The notes beneath the pieces were generated by a model. The model saw nothing but the letters and a program-made list of their open reading frames with translations. It ran no database searches and was not told the origin of the DNA. A stretch of 64,000 bases of DNA from Mycoplasmoidaceae bacterium (GTDB taxonomy: Bacteria > Bacillota_I > Bacilli_A > Mycoplasmatales > Mycoplasmoidaceae): assembly GCA_024407815.1 (NCBI GenBank), contig JAKSVS010000001.1:1-64000 (forward strand), read 5' to 3'. The translations under genes and the position numbers were made by a program. This document shows, in pieces, positions 44,726-56,413 of the stretch; position 1 is the stretch's first letter, and each line of letters begins with the position of its first letter.

Positions 44726-44752
44726 AAAAAACTAAGCAAAGCTTAGTTTTTT
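44726..44752 (-). terminator. Terminator of lemA
   Basis: Perfect 12-bp stem AAAAAACTAAGC / GCTTAGTTTTTT with AAA loop, 18 nt after the lemA stop. Confidence 0.88.
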
Positions 44753-44769
44753 GTTGTTAATTTTAGATA

Positions 44770-45435
44770 TTATTTAAAGTATCTTTCATTAGCTGCTGCT
44801 TTTTGTTCAGCACTAGCAATGAATGGTACTCTAGTTGTTCAGTGTCTCTTGCTAGCAATGTACTTATTAGTTGGTCACTTGTAGATTTCTCTATTCCATT
44901 CTAGAACTGTATCATTGTACAAATCTCTTGCGGCAGTAATTTCTCTTGTCAAGTATGAACTTTGTTGCATGCAATCAGCAATAGCTTGATGAGATTTTAA
45001 TTCTGGATATTGTTCAAAAGCAACTTGAACTTTCTTTTGAATCTTATCTAGATTTTCATTCTTCTTAGATAGGTGATTGCCATCAACAACGCCCGATCTT
45101 GCTTTTGCAATTTCAGTGAAAACGCTTTTGTCGATTGATACAGCTTTGCCTAATAAATCAGCGGCGTTTCTTAGGATATCACCTTTTTGAACTAAGTAAT
45201 TATCAATCTTAGATGCGTTACTTTGAATCTTCTGTTGCAATCCATCAAGATGGCTTTGTCTATTTTGTTTAACAATTAACCAAATAAGACCTGGAATAAG
45301 ACCAAGAATGAACAATAAAACAATGAAAATTATTGTTCCTGCTCCAGTCTTAATTTCAAGTTGTTTATCGATTACATTAACATCGCGGCCTTGTTCATTA
45401 ATAGGCCCAGTTTTTTCATCTAATTCATTTGCCAT
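44770..45435 (-). CDS. lemA: LemA-family membrane protein
   Basis: 221 residues. One N-terminal membrane helix (~32-55, GTIIFIVLLFILGLIPGLIWLIV) followed by a helical bundle with QNRQSHLDGLQQKIQSNASKIDNYLVQKG, AFEQYPELKSHQAIADCMQ and a C-terminal AARDLYNDTVLEWNREIYK, all typical of LemA. The role is unknown; it is often paired with a second membrane protein, as here (next gene, 3 nt away). One TGA-Trp codon separates the last ~34 residues. Confidence 0.9.
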
Positions 45436-45438
45436 ATA

Positions 45439-47207
45439 TTATTCCTTTGTCCCTCCCATATGTAGGGATATACCTTTTTGTTTATATATACTCTTTATAC
45501 CAAAATTCTTATAAATTGATTCAACAGTTTGTTTAGGATTTTCAAGGCTGTGTCCATATACATCTAGGACAGTAATTGGTGTTGATTTCATGATTGGAAT
45601 ATATTCATATCAAATTACTGGTACATTATGCATATGTCCATCGCCACCCCTAACGGGAACTAGTGTTGTGTGTTCAACTGTTTTATATGAGTAACAATCA
45701 ATTGTTGTATTTACTTTTCCTTTGCTATTTACTATTTTATTGCATTTTAAAATACAGTCTGTTTCTGTAGATGGGTGAGCGAAATATTTAGATCCATAAC
45801 CATTAACTAAGGATTCAATTTCGTAATTTGTTACACCATCTGAAGTCTTGTAAATGTATTCAAGTGCTTTATGTTGTTGATATAGAGGTATTGAAAGTAT
45901 TGGTGCTAAATCAAAATAAAATGATTGGAAATATTGATTGCAATATTCGTTGAAATGTTTTTCAATTAATTCATAATCAAAATTTGCAAATTCAAGCGGT
46001 GATGCTTGATAATCAAAGCGTTGTGAATGTTTAGACCTAACAAGGTTGATTGGTCCGGCCTTAAAAAAATCAAAATCATCTCCATATGGTTGCGATGTAA
46101 GTAAATCGATAATATTTTGCTGAGCAATAGGGGTGAATAACAATCTATATTCAGTTTCGTTATCTCTATTTGTAGAAGTAAACAACGCTTCAAACTTCGA
46201 ATTGCTCATCTGTGTGAATGAATCATCTTTCTTAGCTAATTTATTTAGCTTCTTTTCAGATTTTTTCACCATTTTATTTATTTTCTTTTCACTCATAGAT
46301 GCTAAATCTTTATTAGTTGATTTCCTATCGAAAGAAAGATTTGGCGCGGCATCATTTCCATACACTAATCTTGTGTCATAATCATAAAATGGTTTTGGTT
46401 CAGTTAATGATGCTGTAAGTGTTTGAGAATGGTGATGAGATACAGAATGTCCGTTAGCATCGGTTGATCATGTAGTTCATGTAATAACTATCGAACCAGT
46501 ATACACTTGTGTACCCATATATGTATAAAATACTCTTTCCAATGCAAATGGGTTACCTAAAATACTTCCTGATTGAACTACAACTACCGATTCGTTTTCG
46601 TCAGTGCCAACATAACCGTATTTTTTAAATAACATGTCTTGTCTGCCTGGGGTAAAAATACGATCCATCTTTATTAATGGTAGTGTACTTTCAAATAACA
46701 TTTGAGGTGTGCCTCATTCAAACAAAATATTCAATTTACTCATTTGATTTCAGCACTCATTTTCCAATTCTTTAATTTCGCTTGAAACTTTGTCAACTGT
46801 GGCTTTGTGGCTTTTAAGTTTTTTATTAACTACAAGGCAAAAATAAGAACCACTCCAGTTCCCAAAAGCACACCACCAACAATAAGAATAATTGGTATTC
46901 ATATTGGTTCAATTTTCAATTGCGGTACAGCAATTGTTAAAATTCCAACAACCATAGCTAAGTAAAAAACTACCGCTAAAAAAAATAAAAAACCCTTTAA
47001 TACTCCGGTTGATTTTACTTTTTTCTCGAAGTGATTTTTTTCTTCTACCTTTGCATAATATTTACTGCACGATTCTTTATTTGCATCTATGTTAATTTTG
47101 CTTTTTTTAACCAAGCCATCAAAATAATCTTTTGTGTTTTGAGCAAAAGCATCTTTTGCTTCATTAAATGTTTTGGCTGGTTGCAAAATATCCTTTATTT
47201 GTGTCAT
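45439..47207 (-). pseudogene. LemA-partner membrane protein (DUF3137-like), one frameshift
   Basis: About 589 residues if restored. N-terminal ~70 residues cytoplasmic, two adjacent membrane helices (~70-100 and ~102-128, FLFFLAVVFYLAMVVG and IPIILIVGGVLLGTG), then a large soluble part that includes HSVSHHHSQTLTAS and a Lys-rich segment. This plan resembles DUF3137 proteins found next to lemA; I assign it by context and layout. Near 46836 the sequence TTTTTGCCTTGTAG puts a TAG in frame; one more C (GCC CTT GTA) restores ALVVNKKLKSHKATVDK. The frame is otherwise clean to TAA 45441-45439. Pseudogene or one-base error. Confidence 0.65.
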
Positions 47208-47217
47208 ATTTTTTTAT

Positions 47218-49023
47218 CTAATCGTCCTCGTTCAATATTTTTATAAATACGTCTTGTGGCACTTCAACATTTCCAATAGCTTTTAATTTTTTCTTACCTT
47301 CTTTTTGCTGTTCAAGTAATTTTTTCTTTCTTGAAACATCGCCACCGTAACATTTTGCTAAAACGTTTTTATACATAGCTCTAATATTTTCTCTAGCAAT
47401 TATTTTGCTACCGATTGCGGCTTGAATTGGAACTTCAAATTGTTGCCGCGGAATATTTTCTTTCAATTTCAAACAAATTCTTTGCGCACGATGGTAAGCT
47501 TGACTTCGATGGCAAATAAAACTTAAAGCATCGGTTTTCTTACCATTTAAAAGGATGTCAACTTTAACCAAATCTGATGGTTGATACCCAACCAATTCGT
47601 ATTCCATTGTTGCAAAACCGCGACTTACAGATTTCAATCTATCAAAAAAGTTAAAAATGACTTCGATCAATGGGATTTCATAGACAATCCCTTTACGATT
47701 GTTGTCTATGGCCTCCATATTAACATATTTTCCTCTAGCGTTTTGACATAGCGCCATTAAGTCACCAATATAATCATCTGGAGTAAAAATTGATACTTTT
47801 ACATATGGTTCTCTAATTTCATCGATTCTTGTTCTTTCTGGAAATTTAGCTGGGTTATCAACTTCAATTGTTGTTTTATTAGTCAAATCAATTAAAAATT
47901 TAACTGATGGACTAGTAACAATTAAATCAATTTTATATTCACGACTAATTCTCTCCCTAATAATATCCATGTGCAGTAGGCCTAGGAACCCACAACGAAT
48001 ACCAAACCCAAGTGACTGTGATGTTTCATATTCATATACAAGCGATGCATCAGATAAACTAATTTTTTCTATTGCAACTTTTAATTCTTCATATTTTGAA
48101 TTATCGATTGGATAAAAACCACAATACACCATTGGTTGAACTTTTTTATAACCTGGTAGTGGTGTTTTGGCTGGTGAATTTGCGTTTGTAATAGTATCAC
48201 CAACAGCAATATCCTTAATTGTTTTAATGCTTGCTGCTATTCACCCAACTTCTCCCGCTTCTAATTCTTGTTTATTAACGACAAGAGGGGTCTTAACTCC
48301 AAGAGAAGAAACTATAAATTCCGCTCCAGTTGACATCATTTTAATTTTGTCACCAACCTTCACTGAACCGTTCTTAATTCGAACATAGCAAACAGCACCT
48401 AAATATGAATCATAATAACTATCAAAAATAAGTGCTTGAAGAGGTTTTGACTTATCATCATCAATTGGTGGTGGAACCTTGTCTATAACTGCCTCGATTA
48501 TGTCTTGAATATGTAAACCTGTTTTAGCAGAAACACAAGGAACATCCGACGCATCAATCCCTAGAACTTCTTTTATTTGTTGTTTTGTTTTATATATGTC
48601 AGCTGATGGTAAATCAATTTTATTGATTACTGGAATAACACTTAAATTGTTATCAAGTGCTAAATATAAATTAGAAATTGTTTGAGCTTGAACACCTTGT
48701 GTCGCATCTGCCACTAATATTGCTCCCTCGCAAGCAGCAAGAGATCTTGAAACTTCATAAGTAAAGTCTACATGTCCCGGAGTGTCTATCAAATGAAAAA
48801 TGTAATCATCGTTATGAACTCTGGAGTGGTATTTAAGCTGAATGGCATTTAATTTTATTGTAATGCCTCTTTCTCTTTCGAGCTCCATACTATCAAGAAC
48901 TTGGTCTTGCATATTGTGGATCTTATCACCAGATGCAGATTCAATAATTCGATCAGATAAGGTTGACTTACCATGATCGATATGCGCAATAATACAAAAA
49001 TTCCTAATGTTTTTCTTATCCAT
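47218..49023 (-). CDS. lepA: Elongation factor 4 (LepA)
   Basis: 601 residues. Ribosomal GTPase that acts on stalled or mistranslocated ribosomes. G-motifs: [35 protein letters not shown]. LepA-specific C-terminal domain at the end ([43 protein letters not shown]). One TGA-Trp codon. Starts about 47 nt after the uvrC end; an AT-rich gap separates them. Confidence 0.97.
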
Positions 49024-49069
49024 TATTACTTATTATAAGAATTTATTAACATATAAAATATGTTAATAT

Positions 49070-50821
49070 TTACAATTTTTTCTTAAGCTCTCGAGCAACT
49101 TTAATATCAATGATTTGCGACAATTCAGAAAGTGTTGCTTTTTTAATTTGCGAAACTGTATGGTACTTTTCAAGTAACATTTCTTTCTTTGTTCTTGATA
49201 AACCCTGAACATCAGGAATTATAGATGTATCGAATAAGGACTCTTCATGTTTTCTTCTATAGAAAGAAATGGCAGTGTTATGAACTTCGTTTTGAATATT
49301 TGCTAAGAAATTATATAAATTTGACTCCTTGTCAAGTTTAATGGTGTTGTTTCGATAAACTATTCCATTAGTTTGGTGATTGTTATTCTTAACTAATCCA
49401 ATAATTGTTGGGGGAGCTATACGTTTCTCAGCAAAAACTTCTAATGCTGCATTAACTTGGATTTTGCCACCATCCATTATTATTAAGTCTGGTAGTTCAT
49501 CCTTGTGATGATCAACAAATCTACCTATTACATCTTTCATACACTCATAATCTGATGACAACTTATCATCTAACAAATACCTTCGGTATTTTGATTTAAC
49601 AAAGTCACCATTATTCACATAAATCATTCCTGCAACCTTATTACTACTAAATAAGTTAGAAATGTCGAAAGCAACAATGCTTTTAATTTTATCTACACCA
49701 AGTATTTCGCTCAAATTATAAATGGCTGATAATTTTGCTTTTTTTGCATGTAGATATACAGAATAGTTTGTTTTTAAGTAGGCAATGGCATTATCGATTG
49801 CCGTCATTAGAATGTCATATTTTTTGCCTTTTAATGGTTTGGTTATGGTAAATCCTAAAGCATTGTTTAATGCTTTAAATTCTTTGGCTGGCAAAGAAAC
49901 AAACAGGTGTTTTGGTTTGTTTTTGCTTTTTGAATAATATTGATAAAGCCATGTTGATATCGCTGAATTAATATCATCATAAAATTCATGAATCTCCTGA
50001 ATCTTAGCAACTAATTTTCCATTTATGTAGCTAAACAATATAAGAGAGAGCAAATTTTGTTGAGTAGCAAATCCCAAAAAATCAATATTTTCTTTAGTGT
50101 TAAATTGAACAACCTGGTCTTGTTTAATTTCTTCAAGCGCACATCGTAATTTCTTGTATTGATCTGCTTCCTCAAACTTGAGTTGATCAGATAATTGTTG
50201 TTCTCTGACTTTTAATTGTCTTTCTAACGCAGACGTATCACCATTAAAAAACTTTTTAATGTTCCCTTTGATTAAATCATATTGAATTGATGAAACTTTG
50301 TTAATACATGGGCCTAAACATTGACCAATGTCATAATATAAACATTTGCGTTTAGGCAAAACATCACATTTGCGCAAAGGAAATAAAGCATCAAATAAAG
50401 AAAACAGTTCTTTTTTAAAAAATTGTTTACTTGCAAAAGGACCACAATATGTTCCTTTGTATCTAGAATTGCTTCTTGTATATTTAATTCTTGGGTGTTG
50501 TTCATCAGTTACAACAATATATGGATATCCAGATGAATCTTTAAGCAAAATATTATATTTTGGTCGATGTTTTTTTATTAAATTGTTCTCTAAAATTAGT
50601 GCTTCATTTTCGTTTTTTACAACAAAAAATTCAACGTCAGCTATATCAGCAACCAATTGAGATGTTTTATAATCATGCAAACGATTAAAATATTGATGGA
50701 CACGATTATAAATATTATTTGCTTTACCGACATATATGATTTCACCATAGCTATCCTTTCAAAGATAGCAACCTGGTTTTTTAGGCGCGGACTTTAGTTT
50801 GAACTGTAATATATTGTTCAT
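49070..50821 (-). CDS. uvrC: UvrABC system protein C
   Basis: 583 residues. Endonuclease subunit making both incisions in nucleotide excision repair. GIY-YIG domain at the N-terminus ([20 protein letters not shown]), a Cys cluster YYDIGQCLGPC, UVR-like linker (~200-235), RNase-H-like domain with VAFDISNLF, PDLIIMDGGKIQVNAA and HNTAISFYRRKHEESL, and a C-terminal (HhH)2 (PDVQGLSRTKKEMLLEKYHTV). TGA-Trp in the N-terminal region. It starts 1 nt after the degraded permease ends. Confidence 0.95.
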
Positions 50822-50822
50822 A

Positions 50823-52658
50823 TTATTTAAAGTCTGTTTTCTTGTAAACGACTATTGAAGCAGCAAATAAGAATATTGATATTGTAGTTCACAAGCTAAT
50901 AATAACTGTGTTATTATAAAAACTAGTTACAGCATATGAATATAAATTAGAATATGTTTCTGCATATCTACATTCAGATGTTACTAGGTGTGTATATATT
51001 GGTGCTTGTTCAGAAGCCTCTGGTTGAATTTGAATTCCGCCTGTAAAAACTAGCTCGTAAAACGCACGCAAATTCGCACTTGTATGACCATACCAATTAG
51101 ATACCTCGATTGAATTGAATGGGAATGTCGCATCTCCGCCTAAGTAGTTTTTAATTGATTCGTTTTGCTCTTGTTGGGCTAATGTAGCTCAATAAACATG
51201 AATTTTAGAACAAATCTCAAATTGTTTTTTAGGCTCAAGATCATCATATGTCCTAGCTGTGAAAAATGTATTAGAAGTATCGGCAACTATTGTCTCATAC
51301 GATTTCTCAGCAAAAGTCTTAGTGGATGGCGAACCAGTAGTTAATGCGTTTTTAGTTGTGTCGTACAAAGTTTTGGCTGCATTCTTTTGCTCTTCAGTCA
51401 AATGCAAATTTGCCATTGTTTTATATGGCAATGAGTATGTATCAAATATATAGTTAGACATACTGATACTGTTATTTGAATCTGACACAACAACAACAGA
51501 ATTAAAATCAAGACCATAGAGAGTAGAAATAACATATCAACTTGAGGTGATATCTGATAGAGTAGTTGTAGTCAATCCTCCCATCATTATGACTTTTAGA
51601 AAAGTCATACCTTGAATTGTTGTAGAACTATAACATGCTATTGGATATTTTTCGTTTTCGATATTGTTAGCATTAGATAAACCAGAATCTTGATCAATTT
51701 TGTAATTGAAACTACTATTTGCTCCAAGTCCAAGTTTTTTTTGCTTGCTCGATTCTGCTATCATCAATTCCTTTGATTGAGAAAAGGGAAGATAGTTGTT
51801 TTCCAACATCTATATAATTTGCTCCTTTTCTTCCTGATTCAGATTCGGCCCTAGTCAATATTCGTATGTATTATAATATGAAATGTCATCATCAGTACAT
51901 TGAATTGTAGCAAAACACAAAGGTTGCTGATTAGAGTCTGGATTGTTGTATTGTTCTAATGTATTGCAAACAAATGAAGAAATGTTTGCATCATACTTGT
52001 CACTTAAAACATCAAGTTCACTCTTAAGCATTTGTGGATAAAGCATATTTAGTAACGCAATCAAGAAAACGCTCGAAACAGTACCAATTATTGTTATTAC
52101 CTGGCCACCGACCATAGAAATAAATACTGATACACCACCAAATAGTAACATATTAACTATGTTACCTACGAATACAGAGACCAACATTCCTTGGTATTTT
52201 GCTAATTGTATACCAAGTGGATTTGTATCATAATTGTATTCACCAAAGACAGGCATAATCAGTGACGTTACTAATATTGTTAAACCGATAAGGAATAACA
52301 TAATCAATAAATATACCAATGTTTTAAGTGCTACAGTAGTTCCTTTTGTGAAAGGTTTAGCTGATATGTTTAAATCAAAACCATCATCCCTTCCCGTTCT
52401 AAAGACGGCTACAGCAATACTTGCTGTTGCCCCACCAATAAAGAATAAATTCATTATTGGCATATTGAAACCACCAAGGGTTCAAATATATAATGGTTCA
52501 AGTCCAACGGCTTTAGGAACTATAAGTAGAATAACAGCCAAATAAATCAAATATAAAATCGAAACAATATATCCAAACGGTCGCTTTAAGAACGTTTGAA
52601 ATAAGTAGCCTGTATATGCTAACTTTGGAGATTTTACTTTTACTTTATTTGTTTCCAT
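50823..52658 (-). pseudogene. ABC-2 type permease split by an in-frame TAG
   Basis: ATG at 52658 opens a 282-residue part with at least five membrane helices (METNKVKVKSPKL..., TLVYLLIMLFLIGLTILV and others). It ends at TAG 51812-51810. The very next codon is ATG, in the same frame, and 328 further residues follow: a large, hydrophilic, probably extracellular domain and a final helix with IISLWTTISIFLFAASIVVYKK, ending TAA 50825-50823. A single ~611-residue ABC permease with a large loop before its last helix is the natural reading. The TAG lies in that loop. Its ATPase gene just upstream is truncated too, which supports decay of the whole transporter. A genuine split into two subunits is the alternative. 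Confidence 0.7.
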
Positions 52659-53200
52659 TTGCCTGTTCCATTGTATCTACAGATCCAAATTTAACTAATT
52701 TTTTGTAGATATCGTCTAACTTGTTACCAATTTCGTTAAATGATAAAAGTTTTATCTTCTTTTCAAGAAGAGTATTTATAAAATCAACTTCTTGATCCTT
52801 TGTTTGGAAGTCAATTATATAGTTTCCAGAAATTTCATCAATTTGGAATTTAATTTTTTGCGAAGTTGAGTATTCAGTCAAAACTTCTGGTTTGCTTACG
52901 CTGACGCTTAGTTTTCTATCAGCATACTTAGCAAACAATTGTTTTGTTGTACCAGTAAAAACAATTTTTCCACCATCTAGAATGGTTGCGGCATTCGCAT
53001 ACTTATCCATTTCAGCCAAAACGTGAGATGAAATAAATATTGCTTTTCCTTCTTTAGTTAACTTTCCTAAAGTTTCAAATAGTTCCAATCTAGCTTTAGG
53101 GTCAAGGTTGGCAGCTGGCTCATCCATAACTAAAATGTGTGGATTGTTAATTAATGCTTGAGCTAATAAAACCTTTTTCTTTTGACCATAGGTTGTTTGC
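52645..53200 (-). pseudogene. ABC transporter ATPase, N-terminal half missing
   Basis: The surviving part begins at the signature region (YGQKKKVLLAQALINN, where YGQ stands for the GGQ of the signature), then Walker B HILVMDEPAANLD and switch SSHVLAEMDKY, followed by a normal C-terminal half ending QANGNK. Walker A and the Q-loop, about 130 residues, are absent. Upstream sequence in another frame is the start of yebC instead, so the two genes are joined at about 53190-53200. It overlaps the permease start by 14 nt. It cannot encode a working ATPase as it stands. Confidence 0.82.
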
Positions 53201-53362
53201 TAGAGCTTTATCAACCGTAGCCTTTAATCTTGGGTTGGCATCAATATTTGGGCCACCAACCTTCGCAGCGGCCTTTATTTCTTTTGCAAGCTTAAGCCAA
53301 ATTTTAGCTTGCATTTGTTGTTTTTTATTTGTTTGACTGGCAACAAGATGCTTACGAGGCAT
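53190..53362 (-). pseudogene. yebC: YebC/PmpR-family protein, first ~58 codons only
   Basis: ATG at 53362 (overlapping the pepD stop, TAATG) reads MPRKHLVASQTNKKQQMQAK, then KLAKEIKAAAKVGGPNIDANPRLKA and VDKALANN, an unmistakable YebC start (family length ~240). After ALANN the homology ends and the DNA is that of an ABC ATPase gene in a different frame; the reading frame stops at TAA 53149-53147. YebC proteins are DNA-binding regulators or translation factors acting at proline stretches. This is a deletion fusion or an assembly join. Confidence 0.88.
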
Positions 53363-54858
53363 TACTTAATCTCCTTCAAGACATCTAGTAGCATTTCAAA
53401 GAATGTTTTAATTGTAGAAACATAAACTTTTTCAGTGATACCATGTTCATCACGAATTCTTGGCCCAACAGCCATTGAATTTTGATCAAGTTGTGGGTTT
53501 TTAGCGATCAAAACGGCAGCTTCGAGCGAACCAGCAGCTTTCATAAGTTCAGGATTAACTTTTGTTTTTTTCTTATGGCACTTAACTCACGTACTAACAA
53601 CTGGAACGTTTTCAGGTTCGTATGTTAATCATGATAGAATAGTTATCTCTCTATAGAAATTTCCCATACCAACCAATTTACCTAAATAGCAAATATCTTT
53701 ATATTGCTTTTCAAATTCAGGTAAATAGAAACTTCGTGAACAAAATTGGTTTGAAAGAACACCTTTTTCAGTTCTAACTTTTCCAATGTTGCCAGAAGAG
53801 AATATATGTTTTAAACATATATCCATACGGAAAATTCCTGTTGGAACAAATGCGTAAAATAAGAATAATTTTTCTGATTCTTCGATAGAGCAAGCTTTCT
53901 TTTCTTGTTTAGAAGCAAGTTGAATTGAGAACTTGGCTTTGTCATCTAATCCTTGCGCTAGTTTAATACTTGATTCAACAAATTTCTTACAATGTTTTTT
54001 GAATTCAGGAACATCTTTTGGATTCATTTGGATGAGTGCTTCAACATTTGAAGGCAAAGCGTTCATAGCGTTACCGCCGTTCAAACCAATTAACGAAATT
54101 TTAGCTTTGTCTTGACTAAATGAATAAAGGATTTCATTCATTAATTTAATGGCGTTAGCGATTGGGTAATACACAAGCAGTGCAGAGTGACCGCCAGCAA
54201 ATCCTCATAACTTAACTAAATATGTCTTTGTTCCTTTTGCAACTGGTTTGTAATTAAGTTTCTTACTACATTCAATTCTTGATGTGCCATTACATGACAC
54301 ACAAACAGTATTGTTTGTGTCGTGATCCAAATTGATTAAATATTTAGCCTTAAAGAATTTATTAGGAATTGATGACATACAGTAATCAACATCAACTTCT
54401 TCACAAACAGATAAAAGTGCTTCAAGCGGACCATGTTTATATTTGTCGTTTATCATTATTTCCATAATGGTAGCAACACCTATTCCATTATCTGCACCAA
54501 GCGTTGTGCCATCACACTTTATGCATCCATCTTCAGGGTCATAAAATAGCTTAACTGGTGTTTTAGCCATGTCTATTTTTAATTCAGGACGGTGAACACA
54601 TACCATATCCATATGAGCTTGTAACAAAACGATCGGTTTTTTCTCATAACCTTTTGTTGCAGCCTTCTTAATTGCAATGGCTTTAGATGAGAATTGCTTT
54701 ACTGTACAACCAGCCTTTAACAATTCTTGTTTTAATGTGTCAGATAATTTTCCTTCATTATAAGATCCATGAGGTATAGAACAAATTTTCTTAAATCATT
54801 TAAGAACACTTCGTGGTTCTAGTTTTTCAAAATCTAATATTTTTTCATAATTAATCAC
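53362..54858 (-). CDS. pepD: Aminoacyl-histidine dipeptidase (PepD, M20 family)
   Basis: 498 residues. Zinc dipeptidase releasing amino acids from dipeptides. Metal-site motifs: LLQAHMDMV, TTLGADNGIGVA and SVCEEVDVDY, with SCNGTSRIECSKK after them. Dimerisation lid in the middle (GGHSALLVYYPIANAIK) and the second metal region near GPRIRDEHGITEKVYVST. Start taken as GTG 54858 since an in-frame TAA lies just upstream; it overlaps the end of the upstream pepD paralogue. Two TGA-Trp codons. Intact, unlike its neighbour. Confidence 0.9.
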
Positions 54859-56332
54859 TCAACTTACTTAATACTAATTTCATTATTTTTCAAAATTGAA
54901 TTGTGTCTTGAACACTAAATCCTTCTGCAGGGGGGTGGCAATTGAATAGTGTTGTGTTAATACTGATTGTGTTAGCAACCATAACTGGATTTTTAACACA
55001 AACAAGAGCACATTCAAGTCCACCAGCCACAGTCAAACACTTAATTGTTTTGCCAGTCACTTTTTTGTAACACTCTCCCCATATCTGTGCAACGTGATTA
55101 TCTTTCAAATCATTTATGAAAGAGAAAAGTTGTCCTTGCTGTATATAGTCATTGAAGCCAAACAATCTACCAAGAGATGAAATTTTTCTAACAACTCTTT
55201 GAATTTCACCATCAATAAAACTTCTAACCTTGAAATCAAATTTTACATGACCATCATCAATAGATACAAATCCTAAGTTAGAAGATGAAAACATCTTGTT
55301 TTCACCAAGTGTTTGGGTAAATACTTTGTTTGGTGCTAACGAAGCAAATAGCAAAATTTTTGTTGAATTTTCTGGTGAGTAAATACGTTTTGGGTTAGAA
55401 ATCTTATTAAAAGATGCTGTTGCATGATCTTCTTGTTTTTGAGCAACGTTTTTTGCAATTGTCAATTGAGCAATAATAAATCTTTTCAATTTATCAAAGT
55501 CTTTTTGTTTCATTACAACATCAATTGATGCAAAAATTGGTAATGAATTATTAATTGGACCACCATTAAAGGCAGAGATGGGGATTTCTATGTTATTTAA
55601 GTGAGCAAAATCAAGAACACACTGAGCAAGGAATGTTATGGCGTTAATGTGTGGCCTACAAACGTTAAGGCCAGAATGCCCTCCAGTTAAACCGGTTAAA
55701 GAAATACGGAAAGTTTCACAATCTTTATAATTGTTGTCTTGCATAGCAAGTTTGCAATCATATTTCATTGTAGTACAACCCGCACCACCATATGTTAATT
55801 CTGATAGTGCTTCACCATCAATGTTGATGTAATATTTGGCAGTTATTGTTCCTGGTTTTATTGCCTCAAGACACTTACCAGGATCATCTTCCTCATTTAC
55901 TGTTATTAAGTGTTCAATTGGTCCGTGAACAATAGATTCATTATTGCCAATTGAGTAGCAACACCAATACCATCATCACCACCAAGAGATGTATTTTTAG
56001 CTCTAATTTGTCCAGTTTCAGTATCATAATATGGTTCAACTGGTTCTTTAACCATATCTTTATCAGTTTTATCTGTTTTTAGCTAAAACCATATCCATGT
56101 GTGATTGCAATAATACTGTTGGTCAGTCTTCACAACCTTTAGATGCTTTTTGCTTTGCAAAAATCATACCGTTTGGATAAACTGTAACTTCACAGCCAAC
56201 ATCTTTGCATTGTTGTGCAAGTCATTTTGAGATTTGTTCTTCATGATATGAACCATGAGGAATAGCACAAATCTTTTTAAACCAAGACATTAATTCCTTT
56301 GGTTCTATATTTTCTATTTCTAAAATTTCCAT
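54851..56332 (-). pseudogene. pepD: Second PepD dipeptidase paralogue, two indels
   Basis: About 493 residues if restored. It opens at ATG 56332 with EILEIENIEPKELMSWFKKI and runs to VLLQSHMDMVLAK. There A5 (56080-56076) brings a TAA; one A fewer continues TDKTDKDMVKEPVEPYYD to LGGDDGIGVATQLAIMN. Near 55940 a second defect (one base, or seven if a direct repeat was lost) returns to the first frame at ESIVHGPIEHLITVNEED. The rest is clean, with the lid TGLTGGHSGLNVCRPH. Active-site residues are otherwise kept. Tandem duplicate of the gene downstream. Confidence 0.8.
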
Positions 56333-56367
56333 ATTCTTTACCTATAGTAATATCTATTGTAAAAAAT

Positions 56368-56392
56368 AAAAGTATTGAAAAACAATACTTTT
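56368..56392 (-). terminator. Terminator of yfcC-type carrier gene
   Basis: 10-bp stem AAAAGTATTG / CAATACTTTT with AAAAA loop, 22 nt after the carrier stop; T-run on the minus strand. Confidence 0.82.
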
Positions 56393-56413
56393 CTCATTAT
56401 TTTTTATCTTTTT

